From: Pavlovales sp. CCMP2436
Lineage: Eukaryota > Haptophyta > Pavlovophyceae > Pavlovales
Length of the DNA: 15,612 nucleotides
Direction of reading: 5' to 3'
Assembly (NCBI GenBank): GCA_026770615.1
Contig: MU631529.1
Span: 11,282-26,893 of the forward strand
Shown: piece after piece, positions 8,611 through 15,015 of the stretch
Layout of the letters: the number at the start of each line of letters is the position of its first letter
Position numbering within the stretch: the first letter of the stretch is position 1
Program-made: the position numbers and the translations under genes
Notes under the pieces: generated by a model
What the model saw: only the letters and a program-made list of their open reading frames with translations
Databases searched by the model: none
Told to the model about the DNA's origin: nothing

Positions 8611-8946
8611 TTAGAAGATGACGCAGCACGGCTCGTCTTCGTCGTCGATGACCTTACACTCGTCCTTTGGGAAAATGATGTCGGTATTGTTTTTTACGAG
8701 AAGCTTGTACTGGTCCTTGCTGCATATAAAACCACGTTTGTACACGGTGATGAAATTAAAATTTACTTAAAAGTAGAATTCCCGGTCGTGGGAGAACCCA
8801 CCGAAGATGGTCCCGTTACTCATGGTTTTCACGTTGATCAAGCGCACATCCACGTCGATGATCTTCATGTGATTTATTAATCGGGTTATCTCGTTTAGAT
8901 TTGTCTCGAGGATTTCAGGGTCACTTGTTGCGTAAAAGTTTTCCAT
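8611..8946 (-). pseudogene. Small unknown protein, one in-frame TAA
   Basis: ATG 8946-8944 opens a frame of 112 codons ending at TAA 8613-8611, broken only by TAA at 8769-8767 (codon 60). Because of that stop the gene is easily missed. Both halves have good coding sense: an acidic, helix-prone start, a Gly-Gly-Phe turn, then aromatic-rich strands and a final stretch with an Asp-Asp-Glu-Asp-Glu run ending Cys-Cys-Val-Ile-Phe. The last four residues (Cys-Val-Ile-Phe) resemble a CaaX prenylation box, which may be chance. The lost codon follows Phe-Tyr-Phe, where an aromatic residue would fit. No family is recognised. The leader contains an AT-rich AATAAATTAAAAAA directly before the ATG. Confidence 0.5.
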
Positions 8947-8977
8947 TTTTTTAATTTATTAAAAGTGTGGAATGTTT

Positions 8978-9374
8978 TTATTTAAGCCAGGCATACACCC
9001 AGTATTGTTCGATATACACTTCCGTTATATCTTGTTTGAGAGTCTCCATCTCCCATTCGCGGTTTACCCTTTTTGACTTGTTTTCTTTGTTTAAACAGGA
9101 TGTAACGCGACATGATAGCCGGGGTTTGGTGCGCCTCATAGATCTGATCGTCTCCCTCCGAGTAGATGAACAGATGTTTCCAGTTGGCCTTGTAATATAT
9201 CCCTTGGCACAAATCACGAGTTCCAATGTCGACAAAAAGACCGGTGACCATGTGCTGATTCACCCATTCAATGCTGCAAAAATTGTATGTGTCGCCAATG
9301 GCGCTCCCTTCATGGACTCTGCCGTTTGAGCTATCGAATAGGAGTCCTTCGAATTCTAGTTCCTCGGAATCCAT
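8978..9374 (-). pseudogene. Unknown ~131-residue protein, probable late frameshift
   Basis: ATG 9374-9372 starts an acidic protein with many aromatic residues. The annotated-length frame ends at 8982, but its last 26 residues are low-complexity and unlike the rest. Shifting one base in the A/G run near 9083-9089 gives an end with better sense (Trp-Glu-Met-Glu-Thr-Leu, Tyr-Trp-Val-Tyr-Ala-Trp-Leu-Lys) finishing at TAA 8980-8978. The shift may be a mutation or a sequencing error in a homopolymer. No family is recognised. It carries the CAAATAAAAA promoter core 21 nt before the ATG and lies downstream of the replication gene on the same strand. Confidence 0.45.
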
Positions 9375-9392
9375 TGGTGTTAACGTTCCCTT

Positions 9393-9405
9393 TGGTTTTT
9401 ATTTG
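9393..9405 (-). promoter_or_regulatory. CAAATAAAAACCA promoter-like motif before the 8978-9374 gene
   Basis: Identical over 13 nt to the motif before the GIY-YIG gene (14439-14451), read on the minus strand. The core is 21 nt from the ATG. Confidence 0.5.
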
Positions 9406-9437
9406 CTGCACTGACGCACATTCACTACCAGGACTTT

Positions 9438-9465
9438 AGTTTTTAGTTTTTAGTTTTTAGTTTTT
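9438..9465. repeat. Four perfect copies of AGTTTTT
   Basis: A 7-bp unit is repeated four times in the gap between the end of the replication gene and the start of the 8978-9374 gene. On the coding strand it reads AAAAACT. It may mark the 3' untranslated end of the replication transcript or simply be a slippage product. Confidence 0.85.
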
Positions 9466-9480
9466 CATTTTTTCAGTTGT

Positions 9481-10359
9481 TCAGTTTTCATAGTATTCAC
9501 AGTCATCATCATCGTCGTCGTAGTCCATGAACCTTGACTGTATAGGTGTTTTAGGTTTATCATTGTTGACATTTGAAGTTGGCTGTGTGGCTGGCTGTGC
9601 GGCTGGCTGTGCGGCTGGCTTTGTGGCTGTCTTGGGTGTGGTCCGTTGTGTTGACGATGGCATCCAGCTTAATGGAGATTCTCCATCTTTTTTCACAATT
9701 ACAATTTTGCATTCTATTCCAAGCTCCTCATAGTACGCAATCTTTTCCTTGATGGGCGGGTTTGTAACGACCACTTCGATCAGCCTTACGAGTTTATTGT
9801 CTGTGAATACAGCCAGGTCTGCAATGTACCGTCCATCGCCCACAGGGTATTCGTCTATAACTGTGTTTTTCTTTATGAGTTCTTCCAGATATTGATTTGC
9901 TTTTTCTGCCCGGTGTTGTTCCCCCTCCCCGTGGCATGTGGGAGGCCTTACTGTTTTGATAATTGCAATTTGATTAAGCCGTCTCACTCTACTTATCGCC
10001 ACGTAAATCATTTTTACGTCCCAGATATAGCTCAGATCGATAAACAAGGTTTCATTTTCAAAGGTAATTCCCTGGAAACTGTGGATTGTGGAAGAAGGGC
10101 AATAAGTGATGCTGTCACCGATTAATTCAGTCATATATTTACCATTGTAAACTGGATTTGTGATGTCCGATGTAAATCTCGACCCGTTTACCAGCCCAGT
10201 TCCCTTGATTGATTTTATGCATTTCCACTCAACGTTTCCCTTTTCAGGCCTCATTTCACGGGCGTAAGTCAGGGCAACCGATGTGTATGCACTTAAAGGC
10301 CTGAGATCAACCGTACCATCCTTGCGCGTACGGGTTGTAATGTATGTGCGCGACGCATC
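9481..10359 (-). pseudogene. SF1 helicase remnant fused to a PD-(D/E)XK nuclease-like domain
   Basis: The frame is open from just after a TGA (10362-10360) to TGA 9483-9481; the first ATG is 10254-10252. Counting from that ATG, TIHSFQGIT (residues 56-64) and YVAISRVRR (84-92) are motifs V and VI of a superfamily 1 helicase of the Pif1/RecD kind. Residues about 112-185 follow the CoiA-like PD-(D/E)XK pattern: Arg-Tyr-Ile-Ala-Asp (Asp146), then Ile-Glu-Val-Val (Glu160) and Thr-Asn-Pro-Pro. The tail has Ala-Gln-Pro repeats and a run of six Asp. Helicase motifs I-III, including Walker A, are absent upstream, so the helicase half is only a remnant. This was very likely the carboxyl end of the large replication protein whose other parts lie at 10372-13109. 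Confidence 0.65.
9578..9628 (-). repeat. 12-bp repeat coding Ala-Gln-Pro-Ala
   Basis: Four imperfect copies of GGCTGTGCGGCT encode an alternating Ala/Gln/Pro linker between the nuclease-like domain and the acidic tail. The period is a multiple of three, so the frame is kept. Confidence 0.7.
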
Positions 10360-10362
10360 TCA

Positions 10363-10406
10363 TTGCGGTCAGAGTTCATACGAGAAATGCATATGCGTGA
10401 CCGCAA
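10363..10406. repeat. 9-bp inverted repeat at the break in the helicase
   Basis: TTGCGGTCA at 10363-10371 pairs with TGACCGCAA at 10398-10406 across a 26-base loop. On the coding strand the left arm supplies one in-frame TGA (10371-10369) and directly abuts a second (10362-10360). It sits where the expected helicase motifs I-III are missing, so it may mark a deletion junction. Confidence 0.55.
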
Positions 10407-11032
10407 CGTGTTTGGATGATGTGAATTTTAAAAGCAAAAGAAGTTCGTAATTGCGAAGTTTGAACAGGGTCTTTAATTCGTCGGTTGTTTCAAAAGTTAG
10501 CGTTTGAGGGTTTGTGCTTAATGCAGATACCTTTACCATTAAACCACAGATGCTTGGTCCACACGGGCTGTTTGGGATATAGCCGCAATCCCTTAATGTG
10601 GCATTAGCATGCTCTCATAGTCCAGCCCCTCTTCACGAATGCAGTAAACACCGTCGGTTACAAGCTCTAGCGCATAGGGAATCAAAAATGATTGAATTGC
10701 CGCTTGAATGCGCTGGCAGGCTGTTACGTACCCGGATACATGAGCAGTTGTGTTCACTCCATTTACTGGGTGCTCTATTTCCATACAAGAACTGCCAACC
10801 CTTCTGATCTTTACCCTGGGTTGTCCAGGTTTTCAGGATCATCTCGGAGAAGTTCAGCAAAATCATAAGCTTTTTCGATTGTACCTGTTATTTGGAAACA
10901 TTCTGTAATGCTTGCTCGCATACCTGCGCCTACAGCTTTTGCGAAATGTCTAATCCCATTTTCCTTTACGTAACTAGTTTCATCCCACTTTATATCGATG
11001 GAATCGTAAGGCACCATTGCCGCAATACCTCT

Positions 11033-11060
11033 AAATTTGACACCGCAAATTTGACACCGC
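11033..11060. repeat. 14-bp perfect tandem duplication breaking the polymerase frame
   Basis: AAATTTGACACCGC occurs twice in direct succession. With one copy the coding frame before it (Phe-Leu-Leu-Met-Cys-Gly-Val-Lys-Phe) would continue directly into the open frame after it. The perfect identity of the copies suggests a recent event. Confidence 0.85.
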
Positions 11061-11175
11061 ACATCAGCAAAAACGGAATTGTTAAAACATTTGGTACAGA
11101 TGGAGACGACTGTGGCAAAAGTTTATTCAAGAAAAAATCAAACTTCTCCACATCTGCTGCTGCAATCTCTGTAGT

Positions 11176-11213
11176 ATATATGTGCTTGAATCCCTATCAG
11201 TCAATATATGTGC
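11176..11213. repeat. 10-bp direct repeats around an 18-bp filler, 28-bp insertion
   Basis: ATATATGTGC stands at 11176-11185 and again at 11204-11213 with 18 unrelated bases between. The frame upstream stops (TGA) just inside this element, and the frame downstream opens just after it. Removing 28 bp would join the two. It looks like an insertion with target duplication or a templated repair product. Confidence 0.7.
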
Positions 11214-11617
11214 ATTAGCACCTCTCCTACTTTTTCGACCGTGATATACGAAACGTTAATTTTACTGTTTATACGCAATACGTGTTTCTTTATTTTTTCG
11301 ATGCTGACACTATCAAAATCAACGCTCTCTTTGTCTATAATTAAAATTCCTTCTATCCCCTTTTGCTCGAGCATGCCAATCATTTCTTCCTGAGACGATA
11401 GCAAAAATGATTCCTGAATTTTGCCAATGCACTTTCCGGGTGTTCCGAGGAGATCATCCATGCACGGATCAAAAGCCCGCGTGTATGCCTTTGCCTGGTC
11501 GATATTTAGGATGCGATCATCAACAAATCTGTTTAGGTGTCTGTCAACTTTTTTATCCTTCAAGTTGTTGGTAAATTCAAAGCACATTGGAAACTTGCAC
11601 CTCACGGTTAACAGTAC

Positions 11618-12423
11618 AGATTTGATAGCAGCGCTAAACACCCCATGCCTACATTATCTGAATTCATGGTAGCGTTTGTTATCTGGGGCCTCCACACCTC
11701 TCTTCTCCAAATGCTATACAACGTTTCTAGCACGCAATGTGTACCGTCCATGCAAATTATTTTTTGGGGGCAGTCGTAGGAACCAGAGGGATAAATAATA
11801 AGTTGTTCGGTGTCCTTCAGTTCTTCGTATTTGGCTGTCATGTCTTCTACGCCAAGTTTTATTGACTCTGACGATGAAATGCACCAGGTACCATTTTTTA
11901 CTGCGCCAGTGAATGACTCTACGTGTGTTGGGGAGCAAAGCAGCATTACCACAGGTGATTTAGGAACACCATGAACTCCTACAGGAGACGGGTTGTCTAT
12001 GTGAATATATGAGCCATTCCCTCTGCGCAAAGGTGAAATTATGGTGAGCGAATTGGCTCCAGATGCAGTCACAATATCCTTCATTGCTTCAATGTCTTTA
12101 TGCTTAATCCCACCAGCTGCAAATACGGTTTCATTTATTTCTTGAAGGCGTTTAATTCTGGTCCCTGAATTTTTGAGTTCTATGCTGTTCTTTTTGCGTG
12201 TTTCGGTATGCTCTGCTATCAATTCTTTATCTTTTATTTCACCCTTTTTAGGGCGCCCCCTCGATGCAATTGGGGTGATATCCAATATATCCTGCGCCAT
12301 TTTCGTAATTTCGGTTAATCTTTCGATAAACGGGAGAATAATACAATTGACCGTAGGAGCGTCTGCGATTAAAAAATCACCAGGGCCGCCGCCGCCTCCA
12401 TCATAAGACGAAGATACGTCCAT
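11618..12423 (-). pseudogene. Middle part of the replication gene, function unknown
   Basis: A frame of about 270 codons that begins in a Gly-rich run (12369-12423) and ends at TAA 11610-11608 after a one-base shift in a run of four G (near 11640); the polymerase motif A frame continues from there. It includes Arg-Gly-Arg-Pro-Lys-Lys-Gly, which resembles an AT-hook, a Lys/Glu-rich predicted helix, and Ile-Cys-Met-Asp-Gly-Thr-His-Cys followed by Trp-Arg-Arg-Glu. The Asp-Gly-Thr-His segment is reminiscent of a metal-binding nuclease or polymerase exonuclease site, but the match is too weak to name. Position directly before motif A suggests it is the amino-terminal domain of the same polymerase protein. 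Confidence 0.4.
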
Positions 12424-13109
12424 ACTTCGGTAAACGAAAACGAGGTGTCAAAATCAGAGAATATTATTCTTGAACTGTCTGAAGAGCCACCCCTGTTCTT
12501 GTTATCTCTCGAATGTTCAAGGGCTCGTTTTATCAACTCGGGTGGCGTGTATCTAAAATCAATTGCATCTTCCAGGTCTCGTGGCGAATTACGAGTTACA
12601 CGACTTTTCCGGGTGAATAATGTTTCAACCGTGCCATCGCTAAGTGTGTGCAATCCATTCACAAGAACGTCGTAGGTGATTCCGCTTGTCAACGAAGGTA
12701 TTTGTGTTTCTTGGTTAGATGGTACTTTCCAGGAAGATCCTCTGCGATTCCAAACACCTCGAGGAATATTTCGTTCAGAGATCCAATTCGAACATTGATG
12801 TTTTTCATTTTGGTTGCGCTCAGGTTGTACTGGTTGCTGCGAATCCGCATTGCACTCGGCTGGTAATTCACCATGGTCGTAACAGGACGGGCCACAGTTG
12901 GAACCACAGTAGGAGCCTGGTAAACCGAGCGCGGGACTTGGCGAGAGACTTGGGTGGGGACTTGGGTGGGGACTTGGGGTGGGGACTTGGGGGATGGCGC
13001 AAAAATACGGGGCACCAGTGACGTTAATCCTTTGCCGGCGTTCTCCCATACGGGCACGGGCGTTGGCAATGAGGCGATCGGCCTGAGCGTTTAAGATTGG
13101 GCTACCCAT
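12369..13109 (-). pseudogene. Amino-terminal part of the replication gene, Pro/Val-Pro repeat region
   Basis: ATG 13109-13107 follows the 13138-13150 promoter-like motif by 28 nt and starts a basic, Ala/Arg-rich segment. A G-rich repeat at about 12948-12990 then encodes repeated Pro-Ser/Pro-Thr units; an extra G in one copy changes the frame. After it the neighbouring frame (to TGA near 12690) has better sense (Gln-Val-Pro-Thr repeats, then a charged segment), and from about 12690 the first frame resumes with good sense (Thr-Leu-Ser-Asp-Gly-Thr-Val). A shift in the GGC run near 12400 leads into the 11618-12423 part. No domain is recognised. The promoter motif and open frame make this the likely start of one ~1,150-codon gene ending at 9481. 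Confidence 0.4.
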
Positions 13110-13137
13110 ACGGATAATCTTGTATGACCATGGCTGA

Positions 13138-13150
13138 GATTTTTATTTGG
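13138..13150 (-). promoter_or_regulatory. CCAAATAAAAATC promoter-like motif before the replication gene
   Basis: Read on the minus strand it is identical over 13 nt to the motif before the lipase at 7801-7813. The core is 30 nt from ATG 13109. An ATG between the two (near 13131) opens only an eight-codon frame. Confidence 0.55.
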
Positions 13151-13177
13151 CTCAAAGAACGCACCACCACTTTTTAA

Positions 13178-13303
13178 GATCGAGGATTCTTTTGATCAAA
13201 TCGAGGATTTTAGAGATTGGGGGGATTCGAGGGATTCGAGGATTTTAGAGATTGGGGAGGATTCGAGGGATTCGAGGGATTCGAGAGATTCGAGGGATTC
13301 GAT
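13178..13303. repeat. GATTCGAGG minisatellite
   Basis: The 9-bp unit GATTCGAGG and close variants repeat through this stretch, with a longer inner unit GATTTTAGAGATTGGGG appearing twice (around 13205 and 13241). Open frames here only encode Gly-Phe-Glu or Arg-Ile-Pro repeats and are not credible genes. It lies between the replication gene promoter and the end of the zinc-ribbon-like gene. Confidence 0.85.
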
Positions 13304-13314
13304 GAGTTTGGGAT

Positions 13315-13713
13315 TTACCGGATCGAGGCATTATCGAGCATTGTAAACTCAGTGCATATTTCAATTTTGTCGTCATGCGTGATGCGATGGCGAGCTGCGC
13401 GGATCCGGGTTTGCTCCCGATAACACAGGCAACATAATGTGAAGACCGAGACATTTCCTCAGCGTCTTTTCCGGTGGTCCATCTGCATCATTGTTTTGTC
13501 TTCGTTGCAGCATTTACACGAGACGATTTGTACTTCGCCGTCGTCGTCGTAATCGACATTGAAGCTTTCGCATCCAAGGCGGGGTCTGATTTTCATTTCA
13601 TGACGACGAAGAACCATTGCTGCTATTGCGTCAGAAAATAATCCAGTCCAAAAAGCGCGACCGAGCAAACCAGGTCCAACCAAGTCCATCCAGGTCCGGT
13701 CAGTGCTCAACAC
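13315..13713 (-). pseudogene. Small Cys-rich, zinc-ribbon-like protein, one in-frame TGA
   Basis: The frame begins at GTG 13713 or more plausibly ATG 13689-13687 or 13617-13615. It carries an acidic Asp-Tyr-Asp-Asp-Asp stretch followed by SCKCCNEDK, then a basic Asp-His-Arg-Lys-Arg-Arg. TGA 13461-13459 interrupts. The same frame continues with Leu-Cys-Cys-Leu-Cys-Tyr-Arg-Glu, giving a second Cys pair at the spacing of a treble-clef or zinc-ribbon fold (Cys-x-x-Cys ... Cys-x-x-Cys), and ends at TAA 13317-13315. The paired Cys groups on either side of the stop support a single original gene. DNA or RNA binding, possibly transcriptional, is a guess. Confidence 0.4.
13671..13700. repeat. Three imperfect 10-bp units (CAGGTCCAAC type)
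   Basis: CAGGTCCAAC, CAAGTCCATC and CAGGTCCGGT follow one another. They overlap the uncertain amino-terminal end of the zinc-ribbon-like gene, which supports using the later ATG at 13617 as its start. Confidence 0.6.
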
Positions 13714-13719
13714 AAAGCA

Positions 13720-14409
13720 TTATAGATTGCGTCCTAGGTAAGTGAGCTGATATAACGGATCTGGGCTTAATGCATCTCTAAACCTTCTGGTTGTACGATT
13801 GTTATCTGCCCCTGCTACCGTGGCTCCCCCTCCACTTCCGATGATTACCTGAACTTTGCCAGCCTGGCGCACGTTTCGGCCCCACAGACTCCTGGTAAGT
13901 ACGTTTGAAATGAGAGGTAGCACAAGTGCCTGGTCGAGTGATATGTGCGAGCCACCTTGCATGAGTATTTTTCCTGTACCCCGTTCGAATGTATACCATA
14001 GACCATCGACGGTAGTACGTAGGGTAGCCAACAGCTTGGCGATTGCCATGTAGACGTCACCCGATGCCCCGAGCCAACGTTACCACTCCTTGTCGTGAGG
14101 AGGGGTCTCCCAGCCGTTTTGCTTGCTAGCAAGATTGAGCACACTGGTTTAGCGTGCACGGACGAGTGAAGGCGCCAGGACCATGTAACCAACAAGATCA
14201 AAGGACCTTCCAGGGTCAGCGAAGGGCATGTAGTGACTATAACCGTTCATAGCTCGCGAATAGATATTTGTAGTTAAACCTAGTTTCATAAATGGAACCT
14301 TGCTCCAACCAGGCCATATAATATATATCCCGCTGACTCGTTTTTCGATCACGTTTGCGTTGGCGAGAGCCCTTCCAACTTGCGTGTTACGTTCAACTGT
14401 ATCTGACAT
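13720..14409 (-). pseudogene. GIY-YIG-type nuclease, two in-frame TAA stops
   Basis: ATG 14409-14407 opens a frame that runs to TAA 13722-13720, interrupted only by TAA at 14151-14149 and TAA at 14082-14080. Residues 27-31 are Gly-Ile-Tyr-Ile-Ile, residues 42-47 Lys-Leu-Gly-Leu-Thr-Thr in place of the YIG element, and Arg52 lies where the catalytic Arg is expected; Glu-Trp just before the second stop fits the conserved Glu of the family. GIY-YIG enzymes cut DNA and are common in Polinton-like viruses and virophages. The remainder (13720-14050) has a Gly-Ser-Gly-Gly-Gly run and a basic end and is unrecognised; an ATG at 14049 could begin a separate small gene of 109 codons. Both stops occupy sites where Tyr would be natural. 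Confidence 0.6.
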
Positions 14410-14438
14410 TAGTCTCTCTTGGTGCTGATAGTCACGAC

Positions 14439-14451
14439 TGGTTTTTATTTG
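14439..14451 (-). promoter_or_regulatory. CAAATAAAAACCA promoter-like motif before the GIY-YIG gene
   Basis: Identical over 13 nt to the motif at 9393-9405, on the same strand, with the core 32 nt from the ATG. It is the last virus-like element before the tandem repeats and so helps place the right end of the virus. Confidence 0.5.
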
Positions 14452-14461
14452 GAGTTAATGT

Positions 14462-14780
14462 GATCCTTTAACTGTGATCAGATCAGGGGCCGCCAAAATC
14501 CGCGAAATTTTGCGAAAAACTTGCAGCAGGACACCAATTAAAGTTTTAAACACGATCCGCGCCCTGGATCCTTTAACTGCGATCAGATCAGGGGCCGCCA
14601 AAAACCGCGAAACTTTTGCGAAAAACTTGCAGCAGGACACCAATTAAAGTTTCAAACACGCCGCCGCCGCTGGATCCTTTAATTGCCTCCTCTGCGAAAA
14701 CTAACGCGAACTCCGGTGAAACTTCTGCGAAACTTTTGCGAAAAACTTGCAGCAGGACACCAATTAAAGTTTCAAACACG
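14462..14780. repeat. Three ~105-bp tandem repeats
   Basis: Units begin at about 14462, 14567 and 14673, each with GATCCTTTAA, and each ends with the shared block around GCAGCAGGACACCAATTAAA. Copies one and two are close to each other. In copy three the middle segment that reads CAGATCAGGGGCCGCC in the others is replaced by an unrelated stretch of similar length, while the flanks are kept. Minus-strand frames give a repeated Gly-Val-Leu-Leu-Gln-Val-Phe peptide, but there is no sign of a gene. This is host-like repeat DNA or a virus terminal region. Confidence 0.8.
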
Positions 14781-14904
14781 ATCCACGACGATCCACGACG
14801 ATCTGCCGCCCCCCCCCTCCCAAATCCACCACGCCTTCTGCGATCCACCGTGATCTGGCGTGATCTATCCGGACCCACCTGGATCTACAGAAGTCCACCA
14901 TGAC
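14781..14904. repeat. GATC-rich low-complexity DNA with a C run
   Basis: ATCCACGACG is repeated twice and a third time in part, followed by a run of nine C (about 14809-14817), then many short GATCCAC/GATCTGG variants. No gene is credible. It resembles the short degenerate units at 13671-13700. Confidence 0.6.
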
Positions 14905-15015
14905 CCAGGCAGCATACAACACCATGCACACACGCGCAACCAATATCAACGACTTACGACAACACACGAGAAAAACACAAAATCAACGCAAATGATAAAC
15001 ACACGGGCACCTTCG
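14905..15015. other. Gene-free spacer
   Basis: A-rich and C-rich sequence between the repeats and the reverse transcriptase fragment. Nothing recognisable is seen. Confidence 0.4.

Larger units (their letters stand above)
10372..11641 (-). pseudogene. DNA polymerase-like part of the replication gene, heavily frameshifted
   Basis: Reading in coding direction, LNIDQAKAYTRAF (Asp at 11500-11498) resembles polymerase motif A (Asp-x-x-Lys-Ala-Tyr). Further on come His-Val-Ser-Gly-Tyr plus an Arg seven residues later, and LELVTDGVYC (Asp at 10655-10653), which resembles the motif C region of TV-Pol-type polymerases, a family A-related group found in virophages and Polinton-like viruses. A Cys-Gly-Val-Lys-Phe segment with a long following helix could be the nucleotide-binding helix region. 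The frame breaks at a 28-bp insertion (11176-11213), a 14-bp duplication (11033-11060) and small shifts near 10815, 10600 and 10520. Past these it leads toward the helicase remnant. A protein-primed family B enzyme is a less likely alternative. Confidence 0.45.

Noticed and set aside
11740..11790. MULE-type transposase reading of the Met-Asp-Gly-Thr-His segment
   Set aside because: Only a few residues fit, no further DDE residues are placed, and the frame leads straight into polymerase motif A.
13178..13303. Possible CRISPR array
   Set aside because: The units are contiguous 9-bp minisatellite copies without unique spacers, and the context is eukaryotic.
13845..14201. 118-codon minus-strand frame overlapping the GIY-YIG gene
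   Set aside because: It has no recognisable motif, and the frame carrying the GIY-YIG motifs continues through the same region with better sense.
14462..14780. Virus terminal inverted repeat
   Set aside because: The copies are direct repeats, and no matching inverted sequence was found in the left part of the window.
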